Assembly (NCBI GenBank): GCA_963693285.1
Contig: OY848928.1
Span: 3,348,501 to 3,412,500 of the forward strand
DNA: 64,000 nucleotides
Direction: 5' to 3'
Origin: Xestospongia muta
Lineage: Eukaryota > Porifera > Demospongiae > Haplosclerida > Petrosiidae
Shown here: one piece after another, positions 1 to 10,505 of the stretch
Numbering within the stretch: the stretch's first letter is position 1
How the letters are laid out: the number at the start of each line of letters is the position of its first letter
Program-made: the position numbers and the translations under genes
Notes under the pieces: generated by a model
Told to the model about the DNA's origin: nothing
The model's input: the letters and a program-made list of their open reading frames with translations, nothing else
The model's database searches: none

Positions 1-1660
1 TTGTAATTTTTTTTAGAAATTTGGTAGCTTTATAGCTGCGTTTATTACAAAAGACAATGCCTGGTTACTATTTCAATATAATAATAATTGTTATAATAGA
101 ACGTATGTTCATATAATAAGAACTGCAATTTTAAATTGCCAAAGTGACACATAACTGACTTCTCAAGCCAAAACGTGTTATTTGTAAAATGAACCTCTGA
201 TGATTCACATGAAATCTAACAGTTCTCATAGCATAATTGTAGGCATTCTGAGTCTTTTTTCTTTCTTAAGTTGAACTTTGGTAGCTTTTGCAGCTGCCTT
301 ATATTACAAAAGACAATGCCTGGTTGCTATTTTAATAATATTAATTGTTGTAATAGAACGTATGTTTATATATTTACAACTGTAATTTTGAACCTCTGAT
401 GATTCACATGAAATCAAATAGTTCTCATAGCAAACAATTGTAGGCATTCTCAGTCTTCCTTCTTTGTAAATTTTTTAGAACTTTGGTAGCTTTATAGCTG
501 CCTTATATTACAAAAGACAATGCCTGGTTGCTATTTCAATAATAATAATTGTTATAATAGAATGTATGTTCATATAATTACAAATGTAATTTTGAACCTC
601 TGATGATTCACATGAAATCTAACAGTTCTCATAGCAAATAATTGTAGGCATTGTGAGTCTTTTTTCTTTCTTAAGGTGAACTTTGGTAGCTTTATAGCTG
701 CCTTATACCGTATACCGGGATTTATTAGCGATAATAAAATTTGTCGGAATTGTAAAATTTTATAATTGGCGAGATTAAATTTGACCAATTTAGCACATGT
801 CTTGTTACCACACCCACTTTAGCCATCCAGCCACAATGTTTCACGTGTACAAATAAAATTGTGGGCGTGGCAACAACGCAAAAAATTTCGATGGTTATTT
901 ATTTGGCGATTTTTTGAAATTCGCCAATTCGCCAAATTTTATTAGTCGCCAATAAATCCCGGTATACGGTATTACAAAAGACAATGCCTTGTTGCTATTT
1001 TAATAATACTAATTGTTGTAATAGAACGTATGTTCATATAATTATAAATGTAATTTTGAACCTCTGATGATTCACATGAAATCAAATAGTTCTCATAGCA
1101 AATAATTGCAGGCATTCTCAGTCTTCCTTCTTTGTAAGTTTTTTTAGAAATTTTGTAGCTTTATAGCTGCCTTTATTACAAAAGACAATGCCTGGTTACT
1201 ATTTCAATATAATAATAATTGTTATAATAGAACGTATGTTCATATAATAAGAACTGCAATTTTAAATTGCCAAAGTGACACATAACTGACTTCTCAAGCC
1301 AAAACGTGTTATTTGTAAAATGAACCTCTGATGATTCACATGAAATCTAACAGTTCTCATAGCATAATTGTAGGCATTCTGAGTCTTTTTTCTTTCTTAA
1401 GTTGAACTTTGGTAGCTTTTGCAGCTGCCTTATATTACAAAAGACAATGCCTGGTTGCTATTTTAATAATATTAATTGTTGTAATAGAACGTATGTTTAT
1501 ATATTTACAACTGTAATTTTGAACCTCTGATGATTCACATGAAATCAAATAGTTCTCATAGCAAACAATTGTAGGCATTCTCAGTCTTCCTTCTTTGTAA
1601 ATTTTTTAGAACTTTGGTAGAATTATAGCTGCCTTACATTACAAAAGACAATGCCTGGTT
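1..1660. repeat. 1.13-kb higher-order duplication inside the array
   Basis: Positions 1-530 and about 1132-1660 align with a constant offset of 1131 bp and only scattered differences, including the rare variants shared by both (CAATATAATAATAATTG, GCCAAAGTGACACATAACTGAC, TTTGCAGCTGCC). The array therefore also grew by duplication of multi-unit blocks. The second block lacks the MITE, which lies between the two homologous parts. Confidence 0.8.
706..971. mobile_element. TA-flanked MITE (Tc1/mariner-type target)
   Basis: The element runs 708-969 (262 bp). It opens with CCGTATACCGGGATTTATT and ends with the exact reverse complement of that 19-mer, and TA flanks it at 706-707 and 970-971. Empty versions of the same satellite unit read GCCTTATATTACAAAAG, so the insertion duplicated exactly the TA dinucleotide, as Tc1/mariner-type transposases do. 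It has no coding capacity. The interior has matched ends (AGCGATAA / AGTCGCC region) and a GTGGGCGTGGC motif that recurs in the element at 22.7 kb. Confidence 0.92.
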
Positions 1661-4354
1661 GCTATTTTAAAATAATAATAATTATAATAGAACATATGTT
1701 CATATAATCAGAACTGTAATTTTAAATTGCCATTGGACACATGACTGACTTCTCAAGACAAAAAGTGTTATTTGTTAAATCCTCGAAGGTGCAAAATGTG
1801 AATTTTGAGGAACTCTGCTCGCGTAAATGGACTCAAGTGTCTCTGAAATGAACCCCTGATGATTCACATGAAATCTAATAGCTCTCATAGCAAATAATTC
1901 TAGGCATTCTCAGTTTTCTTTCTTTGTAATTTTTTTTAGAAATATGGTAGCTTTATAGCTGCCTTATATTACAAAAGACAATGCCTGGTTACTATTTTAA
2001 TAATAATAATTGTTATAATAGAACGCACGTTCATATAATTAGAACTGCAATTTTTAACTGCCACGTGACACATGACTGACTTCTCAAGCTAAAAAGTGTT
2101 ATTTGTAAAAGAACCTCTGATAATTTACATGAAATGTAATAGTTTTCATATCAAATAATTGTAGGCATTCTCAGTCTTTTTTCTTTGTTAAGTAGCTACA
2201 AAAGACAATGCCTGGTTGCTATTTTAATAATAATAATTTTTATAATAGAATGTACGTTCATATAATTATAAATGTAATTTTGAACCTCTGATGATTCACA
2301 TGAAATCAAATAGTTCTCATAGCAAATAATTGCAGGCATTCTCAGTCTTCCTTCTTTGTAAGTTTTTTTTAGAAATTTGGTAGCTTTATAGCTGCCTTAT
2401 ATTACAAAAGACAATGCCTGGTTACTATTTCAATAATAATAATTGTTATAATAGAACGTATGTACATGAAATGTAATAGTTTTCATAGCAAATAATTGTA
2501 GGCGTTCTCAGTCTTTGTTCTTTCTTAAGATGAACTTTGGTAGCTTTATAGCTGCCTTATATTATAAAAGACAATGCCTTGTTGCTATTTTAATAATACT
2601 AATTGTTGTAATAGAACGTATGTTCATATAATTACAACTGTAATTTTGAACCTCTGATGATTCACATGAAATCAAATAGTTCACATAGCAAATAATTGTA
2701 GGCATTCTCAGTCTTCTTTCTTTGTAAGTTTTTTTTAGAAATATGGTAGCTTTATAGCTGCCTTATATTACAAAAGACAATGCCTGGTTGCTATTTCAAT
2801 AATAATAATTGTTATAATAGAACGTATGTTCATATAATTAGAACTGTAATTTTAAATTGCCACGTGACACATGACTTGACTTCCCAAGCCAAAAAGTGTT
2901 ATTTGTAAAAGAACCTCTGATGATTCACATGAAATGTAATAGTTTTCATAGCAAATAATTGTAGACATTCTAAGTCTTTTTTCTTTGTTAAGTTACTTTA
3001 GAACTTAGGTAGCTTTACAGCTGCCTTATATTACAAAAGACAATGCCAATGCCTTGTTGCTATTTTAATAATAATAATTGTTGTAATAGAACGTATGTTC
3101 ATATAATTACAACTGTAATTTTAAACCTCTGATGATACATGAAATCAAATAGTTCTCATAGCAAATAATTGTAGGTGTTCACAGCCTTCCTTCTTTGTAA
3201 GTTTTTTTACAACTTTGGTAGTTTTATAGCTACCTTATATTACAAAAGACAATGCCTGGTTGCTATTTTAATAATAACGTATATTCATATAATTACAACT
3301 GTAATTTTGAACCTCTGATGATTCACATGAAATCAAATAGTTCTCATAGCAAATAATTTTAGGCACTCTCAGCCTTCCTTCTTTGTAAGTTTTTTTACAA
3401 CTTTGGTAGTTTTATAGCTACCTTATATTACAACAGACAATGCCTGGTTGCTATTTTAATAATAACGTATATTCATACAATTACAACTGTAATTTTGAAC
3501 CTCTGATGATTCACATGAAATCAAATAGTTCTCATAGCAAATAATTGTAGGCACTCTCAGCCTTCCTTCTTTGTAAGTTTTTTTACAACTTTGGTAGCTT
3601 TATAGCTGCCTTATATTACAAAAGACAATGCCTTGTTGCTATTTTAATAATAATAATTGTTGTAATAGAACGTATGTTCATATAATTACAACTGTAATTT
3701 TGAACCTCTGATGATACACATGAAATCAAATAGTTCTCATAGCAAATAATTGTAGGCATTCACAGCCTTCCTTCTTTGTAAGTTTTTTTACAACTTTGGT
3801 AGGTTTATAGCTGCCTTATATTACAAAAGACAATGCCTGGTTGCTATTTCAATAATAATAATCATTATAATAGAACGTATGTTCATATAATAAGAACTGC
3901 AATTTTAAATTGCCAAAGTGACACATGACTGACTCATCAAGCCAAAATGTGTTTTTTTGTGAAATGAACCTCTGATGGTTCACATGAAATCTAACGGTTC
4001 TCATAGCAAATAATTGTAGGCATTCTCAGTCTTTTTTCTTTCTTAAGTTGAACTTTGGTAGCTTAATAGCTGCCTTATATTACAAAAGACAATGCCTGGT
4101 TGCTATTTCAATAATAATAATTGTTATAATATAATGTAAATTAATATATAATTAGAACTGTAATTTAAATTGCCACGTGACACATGACTGACTTCTCAAG
4201 CCAAAAAGTTTTATTTGTAAAAGAATCTCTGACGATTTACAAGAAATGTAATAGTTCTCATAGCAAATGATTGTAGGCATTCTCAGTCTTTTTTCTTTGT
4301 TAAGTTGAACTTTGGTAGATTTATAGCTGCCTTATATTAGAAAAGACAATAAAA

Positions 4355-4516
4355 ATGGCATCTCATGCTTCGTCTCGTCAATGCTATCTTTGTGGCAGAA
4401 AGGGCCAATGTCAACGTTGTTCATGCGTCAAGAGTGGTCGACACTGTATGTCGTGCCTTTCCTCGAAGGTGGGTACTTGTGTTAATTTGCTGAGCACGAC
4501 TGTATTATCCTCTTAA
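4355..4516 (+). pseudogene. Cys-rich N-terminal ORF of the retroelement
   Basis: A 53-codon frame opens MASHASSRQCYLCGRKG and has closely spaced cysteines (CYLC, CQRCSC, HCMSC), consistent with a zinc-binding N-terminal domain. It ends at a TAA at 4514. The following 350 bp (4517-4874) are rich in CA/AT triplets coding Ser/Thr/Pro-like low complexity in a shifted frame, so this is the broken start of a longer polyprotein. No homologue can be named with certainty. Confidence 0.6.
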
Positions 4517-4874
4517 AGTCCGCCACGTGCCCTTGTTGTCTGGTTCTTCTCCTGCTACCGTTAACGCAAAGTCGCCAGTTGCTTTGTCCGCCTGTTCACC
4601 TGATCTATTTTCTTGTTCTTAATCACCTTCATTAACAGCATTATCACAGTCAATACCGTTATCATCATCACCACCATTATCACCTTCACCACCGATAGTA
4701 AGCTCACTTGAGTCCATTTCTCTTCATACCCCAGTTACTCCTGTTAACGTTGTTGATTTACCACATTATAGTTCAGTTTCAGATCCAAATTTTATTTGGG
4801 GGGATCTCCCAGGTGTAGTATGTGTTGATTTTATTAACAAGTGTTACTCGAAGATAGTTCATTGGATCTATAAC

Positions 4875-5462
4875 TTGTTTAAGGTCCCCTGGGGAAAGCA
4901 AGGCAGACTATTTGTGAAAGAGCTAACTCGTCTGTTCCGACTTCATGTTGAAGACTCTGCTATGGAATGCATTGCCCTTAAGGCAGCCTTCCTGATGCCA
5001 GCTTTAATGCTACAGAAACCTCACCAAAGGTCTAAAGTGAAGGAGCATGTGGTTGCTCTTGAGAGACGGTTGGAGCTGTGGGCTAAAGGCAACTTTGAGG
5101 AGTTGCTGAAAGAGGGAGAAACTAATCAGAAGATATTTAGTTGGGGCCATCATGTCCTTAGTAAGTCTGAATTAGTGAGGTCGTTCTCCCGCTTCATGTT
5201 TGAGGGAAAGGTCAGGGCTGCATTGAGAGTACTCAATGAGTCTGGCTCAACATTTGGTACTCCTCTATCTCTTTCGGCTCCTTTGTCAGACTCTGATCCT
5301 TCACTTGGTATTGTTCGTGGAGCTATTCTTCTGAAACATCCTGAGCCTTCTACTGCCTCTCCTGACTACTGTTTACTTACCGACACTCCTCCCCATGACC
5401 ATGATCCCCACTTTGTTGAGTTTGACATCATTGTGATGGCGTCCATATTAGGAGGACTCTGA
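4875..5462 (+). pseudogene. Retroelement N-terminal/linker domain
   Basis: This 195-codon open frame (FVKELTRLF, LKAAFLMPALMLQKP, ELWAKGNFEELLKEG) resembles the region that precedes the RT domain in a family of cnidarian and sponge retroelement proteins: a helical block, then a segment beginning VRGAILLKHPEPS. It terminates at 5460-5462. RT homology resumes downstream in other frames, so at least one frameshift separates the two. Residue-level homology is recalled, not searched. Confidence 0.6.
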
Positions 5463-5599
5463 TGCGAATGGATGGTGGTGCTGGCCCATCAGGATTAGAT
5501 GTCTAAAGAATATGCTCGCTAGGGAGTCAGAGGACTTGTGTGACTCTCTTGCGTGCCTAGCAAGAAAGATACGTTCTTGTTATGTTGATCACTTGGTAT

Positions 5600-6560
5600 T
5601 GAGGCCCTTATTGCCTGTAGACTGATTGCTCTTAATAAAAATCTGGGAATTCGTCCGATTGGCATTGAGGAAATTTGTCGTCGACTGATAGGTAAATCAG
5701 TTCTGTCTGTCATTAACCTGATATTTTGGATGTGACAGGATGTCAGCAATTTTGTACTGGTCAGAAATCATCTTGTGAGGCGATTGTCCATTGTGTAAGG
5801 GAATTGTATGATTCTGAGGAAGTTGAGGAGGTCCTTTGTGTAGATGCTACTAACTCCTTTAATTCTTTGAATAGGAAGCTGGCTCTCCGCAATATTTTAC
5901 ATCTGTGTCCTTCCTTTGAGAGGCTGGTGACTAACACTTATCGTTATGACTGTTCTCTTTTTATAGATGGTGATTGTATATTTTCTCGTGAAGGCACCAC
6001 ACAAGAAGACTCACTTGCTATGAGTATGTTTGCTGTTGCTACAGTTCCACTGATTCAACAACTCAATGAGGTTTCACATACTACCCAACTCTGGTATGCG
6101 ATGATGCCACTGGTCTTGGCGACTTACAAGAGCTACATGACGGGATGGGATCAGGTCACTGGGACCTTTGTATGGTTACTATGCTAATGACAAGAAGACA
6201 GTGCTACTAGTCAAGGAAGAGCATTTTGAGAGAGCAAAGATCTGCTTCCAGGGTACAGATGTCACTATAAGAACTGATGGCATCGTTCTCCTTGAATCAC
6301 CAATTGGCAGTGATTCATTTGTTAAGGAGCAAATTAAGAGAAAGGTTGACAATTGGGTTAAAGACCTAATGTTTCTAATATCGCTGAACTTCAGCCACAA
6401 GCTGCTTTTAGTGCTTTTGGTCATGGTCTGCTTAGTCGTTGGACGTATTTCTTCAGGACTTGAACTTCTATTCCTCCTGACCTATTATCTCAGCTTAAGA
6501 ATTGTTTCTGGAATGTCTTTATTCCTTCCTTGTCTGGGAGGTCTAGTATGAGTGATGTTG
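5600..6560 (+). pseudogene. Reverse transcriptase domain, frameshifted through the catalytic motif
   Basis: RT signatures appear in three frames: IRPIGIEEICRR near 5650-5690, LCVDATNSFNSLNR near 5835-5880 (motif A, catalytic Asp), and the GTTQ-DSLAM block near 5993-6030 (motif B). The YADD box (motif C) at about 6094-6104 has lost one base: the frame reads YAMMPL while the +1 frame reads DDATGLGDL. Without the loss the second catalytic Asp pair would be in frame. Continuation (KKTVLLVKEEHFERAK, thumb region) follows in another frame from 6180. The enzyme cannot be made from this copy. Confidence 0.8.
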
Positions 6561-7261
6561 AGAGGGAATGGTTAGCTCTTCCTTACCGCTGTGGAAGTCT
6601 GGGTATGATCTACCCTCATTTGTTCTCTGAGCAACAGTATCAAGCTTTGAGGGCCATTACTCAGCCCTTGGTCCGGTGTTTAAGGAGTCGTTGTAAGGAA
6701 TTGCCGTTTGAAGTGTTGGAGGAACAGGAAAAAATTATCTCCGAGTTCTCTAAGCTGAGAGCACAAGAAATGACCACCACGACTCAACAAGTGAGGGAGA
6801 GCTTACCTTCTGATTGCCAGAGATTGATGGATGTAGCCTGTGAACATGGAGTGTCAATATGGCTGTCTGCATTGCCTTTGAGAGAACATGGATTTCACCT
6901 CCATAAGGGCTCATTTAGGGATGCCTTATGTATCCAATATGGCTGGAGACCACCTCTTCTCCCATCTGTTTGTGTATGTGGTTCAACATTTACTGTTGAC
7001 CATTCTCTCTCCTGTCCTTATGGAGGATATCCAAGCCATCGCCACAATAAGTTGAGAGACCTGACAGCTACTCTCCTCAAAGATGTTTGCCATAACATCT
7101 GTAGAGAACCTTCTTTACAGCCACTGTCAGATGAATCACTGTCCTATAGAACAGCCAGGCATCAGGATGGAGCTCGGTTGGATGTTGCCGCAGACAGGTT
7201 CTGGGGGGTACCTGCACAAAGAGTGTTTTTTGACGTAAGGCTAGTCAACCCATTCTCTTAG
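6530..7261 (+). pseudogene. C-terminal region: CCHC cluster and RLE-like nuclease fold
   Basis: A 243-codon frame holds LALPYRCGSLGMIYP (RT connection), then CVCGSTFTVDHSLSCP, a C-X1-C-X7-H-X4-C cluster like that before the endonuclease of R2-type elements. It continues with RHQDGARLDVAADRFWG and FFDVRLVNPFS, whose D...D-V-R spacing resembles a PD-(D/E)XK active site. The frame stops at 7259-7261. The next 360 bp continue homology out of frame. The nuclease assignment is by motif spacing only. Confidence 0.6.
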
Positions 7262-7751
7262 ACGTACCAGGGACGTTCTCTTCAAGTCTGTTACAAGATG
7301 GCTGAGGATAAAAAGATTTGAAATTATGACCAACGAGTGCAGGAAGTTGAGTTTGGATGCTTTTTCCCGTTAATATTCTCAACTGGAGGTGGGCTTGGTC
7401 CCATTTCATCACTTGTCTACAAGCGTATTGCGTCACTACAATCAGAGAAGCACCAGAGACCATACAGCACACTCGTTAATTTTATCAGATGCAAGCTAGC
7501 CTTCTCTATCTCAAGATCTACAATTCGCTGTCTGAGAGGGAACAGATCACAATCACCATCGTCAACCAATAGTGACTTTCCTATCAATTATGACGTGGCT
7601 CTCTCAGAGGGCCACATCACTTACTAACGTTCTTCACTCTTTATCATGTATTGTGTATTATTTGTCTTCTGGCCCTATTTGTTCTATTTGTTCTAAATAT
7701 GAATATACAAAGTATTGAAATTAAATATATATATATATATATATTAAGGGT
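7262..7751 (+). pseudogene. Retroelement C-terminal tail and 3' UTR
   Basis: The frame at 7337-7627 (FFPLIFSTGGGLGPISSLVYKR, RCKLAFSISRSTIRCLRGNRS) is the usual end of this RT family and is one frameshift away from the preceding block. About 100 bp of AT-rich 3' UTR follow, ending in a (TA)n tract at about 7723-7745 and the downstream target repeat. Confidence 0.65.
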
Positions 7752-8890
7752 AAAAGACAATGCCTGGTTGTTATTTTAAAAATAATAATTGTTGTAATAG
7801 AACATGTGTTCATATAATTAGAACTGTAATTTTGAACCTCTGATGATTTACATGAAATCTAATAGTTCTCATAGCAAATAATTGTAGGCATTCTTTGTTA
7901 AGTTGAACTTTGGTAGCTTTATAGCTGCCTTATAATTACAAAAGACAATGCCTGGTTGCTATTTTAATAATAGTAATTGTTATAATAGAACATACGTTCA
8001 TATAATTAGAACTGTAATTTTAAATTGGCATGTGACACATGACTGACTTTTCAAGCCAGTGTTATTTGTAAAAGAACCTCTGATGATTTACATGAAATCT
8101 AATAGTTCTCATAGCAAATAATTGTAGGCATTCTTTGTTAAGTTGAACTTTGGTAGTTTTATAGCTGCCTTATATTACAAAAGACAATGCCTGGTTGCTA
8201 TTTTAATAATAATAATTGATATAATAGAACGTATGTTCATATAATTAGAACTGTAATTTTAAATTGCCACGTCACACATGACTACTTCTCAAGCCAAAAA
8301 GTGTTATTTGTGAAATGAACCTCCGATGATTCACATGAAATCTAATAGTTCTTATAGCAAATAATTGTAGGCATTTTCAGTCTTTTTCTTTGTTAAGTTG
8401 AACTTTGGTAGCTTTATAGCTGCCTTATATTAGAAAAGACAATGCCTGGTTGCTATTTAATAATGATAATTGTTAAAATAGAACGTATGTTCATATAATT
8501 AGAACTGTAATTTTAAATTGCCATGTGACACAAAGACCTCTCAAGGCAAAAAGTGTTATTTGTTAAATCCTTGAAGGTGCACAATTTGAATTTCGAGGAA
8601 CTCAGCTCACGTAAATGGACTCAAGAGTCTCTGAAACGAACCTCTGATGATTCATATCTATGTAATAGTTCTAATAGCAAATAATTCTACGCATTCTCAG
8701 TCTTCTTTCTTTGTTTTTTTGTTTCCTTAAATCACAAAAGACAATGCCTAGTGCCTATTTTAATAATAATAATTCTTATAATAGAACATATGTTCATATA
8801 ATTAGAACTGTAATTATAAATTGCCACGTGATACATGACAGACTTCTCAAGACATAAAGTGTTATTCATTAAATCCTCAAGGAACTTAGC
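7752..8890. repeat. Satellite-like tandem array, continuation
   Basis: The same units as 1-4340 continue after the retroelement, with ACAAAAGACAATGCC-type tags near 7754, 7937, 8175, 8433 and 8733. The last units carry the longer form containing AATCCTTGAAGGTGCACAATTTG and GAGGAACTCAGCTCACG. No gene is seen in it. Confidence 0.88.
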
Positions 8891-8899
8891 TCATGTAAT

Positions 8900-9300
8900 T
8901 GACAAGAGTTTTGTGGGTGTTCCTTTTACATGAAGGTAAACACAACCAAGATCTACCAATCCATGCTATTTATTGATGATAGCCTCATTGCTGGTGCAGG
9001 TCAAGGACTTTTCCTATGACCTGACAACCAAGGCATCTTTACATGAAAAACTGTAATATGTTTCTATAGTAGGGTCACTAATAAGCAGATTCAGCAACTG
9101 GTCTCCACAACCATTTAATAAAAGTGTTAAATGTGTACAAGAATGGCAACAAGTTTGAGGGATTCAACTTGTGTAGGTTTGCCAATCAAGGGGGCCTACT
9201 TCATAAATATGTGATGAAGGACCTGAAATTGTAGGACAACTATCATGACAAAACATTTATTATCCAATTATATCCAATTATATTAAATTCACTTATAGGT
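8900..9300 (+). other. Non-coding flank of a hAT remnant
   Basis: The stretch begins with TTTTGTGGGTGTTCCTTTTACATGAAG, a block that recurs at 16480 and 21520 at the ends of the 5.2-kb repeat units. The rest shows short broken frames (KCVQEWQQV near 9130) that may be the 5' part of the hAT copy downstream. No intact coding sequence is present. Confidence 0.4.
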
Positions 9301-10505
9301 GATTAGGTTACTAAAGGTTTCTGTAACTGGAAAGATGCAACAGCTGCTTTAATGAAGCATCAACAATCTAAAGCCCACCATGAAGTTGTTGAAACCATTG
9401 TAACACTCCCAAAGTAGACAAAAGACGTAGGAGAGCAGCTTGACAGCTGATAAAGAGGGTGTAAGGGATATGCTGCATTTGACATAGGCAAGTATCCACT
9501 TTCTTGCTCGACAAGGGCTTGCACTTTGTAGGGATGTAGAGGAGTCATCTAATTTAATCCAGCTACTTCAGTTGAGGGTAGAAGATAAGCCTGAAATTTT
9601 ACATTGGATAGAGAAGTCAGCATGCAAGCATACTTCTCCAGAGAACTAAAACAAAATGTTAGAGCTGATGGCTCATCATACAATATCCACAGTTCTCCTT
9701 TCGTAGCAGTCATGGTTGATGAAACAACAGACAAGTCAAATAAACAACAGTTGACCTTAGCCTTGAGATGGATCAATGAAGACTTTGTTGTGTCTGAAGA
9801 GTTGTAGTCCTGTAGTATCTTTTAGCAATTGATGCATAGAGTATTGTGGAGGTCATGAAGGATGCCTTCATAAGATTTCAGATTCCCCTAACAAAGATTC
9901 GTGGGCAGTGCTATGATGGATGCAGTACTATGGCTGGAGCAAAAGCAGGAGTATCCACCAAGATACAGGAGCTAGAGCCCAGACCAGTGTTCCTACATTG
10001 TTATGGGCATGCCCTCAACCTGGCTGTAAGTGATACAATCAAGCAATCACGTCCTATGAAGGACTGCCTAGACACATGTTATGAAATTATTAAATGAATC
10101 AAGTTCTCTCCAAAGACAGAAGCCATGCTACGAGACATGAAAGAAGAGAGTGGCAATGATGCTTCTGGTGTATGCACCTTATGTCCAACACGATGGACAG
10201 TCCGTGCAGAGTCACTTGCCAGCATAATCGTAGAGTGGCAAGTCAAATGCAAAACCTTCAAATTCCTGTTTGGCATTTCACTTTTAGAACTGATCCTGCA
10301 ACACGCTGACAAACTAAGTCAGACTTTGCAGACAAGGTATAGCTATGCTGACAGTAAGGACTCTCAAAAGCATGCGTACAGCTGAAAACTTCAACCTGTT
10401 TTGGCAGAAGGTTGAAAAAATGAGATTCCAGCAGGAGCTTGATGTTGATGAGCCACAACTACCTAGGAGAAGAAAAGCTCCAAGACATTTGAAGTACCAG
10501 AAAAT
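9300..10505 (+). pseudogene. hAT transposase remnant 1 (TTF-type zinc finger / DUF4371 family)
   Basis: Collinear pieces in changing frames match a TTF-finger hAT transposase: FCNWKDATAALMKHQQS near 9320-9375 (finger), FLARQGLAL and ESSNLIQLLQLRVEDKP near 9500-9600, then VMVDETTDKSNKQQLTLALR at 9700-9770, which holds the first catalytic Asp region of the RNase H-like fold. Next come CYDGCSTMAGAKAGV and CYGHALNLAVSD at 9910-10030, CPTRWTVRAESL near 10185, and ENFNLFWQKVEKMR to LPRRRKAP near 10385-10480. Stops and frameshifts separate the pieces, and no hAT C-terminal dimerisation domain follows. The copy is defective and non-autonomous. Confidence 0.85.

Larger units (their letters stand above)
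1..4340. repeat. Degenerate satellite-like tandem array, first block
   Basis: About 17 successive units share the tags ACAAAAGACAATGCC, TAGAACGTATGTTCATATAAT and CCTCTGATGATTCACATGAAAT. Counting the ACAAAAGACAATGCC tag gives positions near 47, 306, 510, 974, 1178, 1437, 1641, 1971 and 2198, so spacing is uneven (about 190-330 bp) because units carry internal deletions. No reading frame of note runs through it. The longer units add a segment reading GAGGAACTCAGCTC(G)CGTAAATGG, which recurs at 12.86, 18.06 and 22.3 kb. A MITE (708-969) and a retroelement (4351-7751) are inserted in the array, so the array is older than both. Confidence 0.9.
4341..7761 (+). mobile_element. Decayed non-LTR retroelement (RT plus CCHC/RLE-like C terminus) with 10-bp TSD
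   Basis: Identical direct repeats AAAAGACAAT at 4341-4350 and 7752-7761 bound the insertion, and this 10-mer is part of the satellite tag it interrupted. The body (4351-7751) starts with the start codon of a Cys-rich ORF four nucleotides after the target repeat. It then carries an N-terminal domain, a reverse transcriptase, a C-X-C...H-X4-C cluster and a basic, nuclease-like C terminus, and ends in a (TA)n tract rather than poly(A). That order fits site-preferring non-LTR elements with a restriction-like endonuclease. Several frameshifts and stops show it is dead. No LTRs are seen. The family name is not assigned. Confidence 0.85.

Noticed and set aside
5600..7261. Functional reverse transcriptase
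   Set aside because: One base is missing in the catalytic YADD codons and several other frameshifts and stops interrupt the frame.
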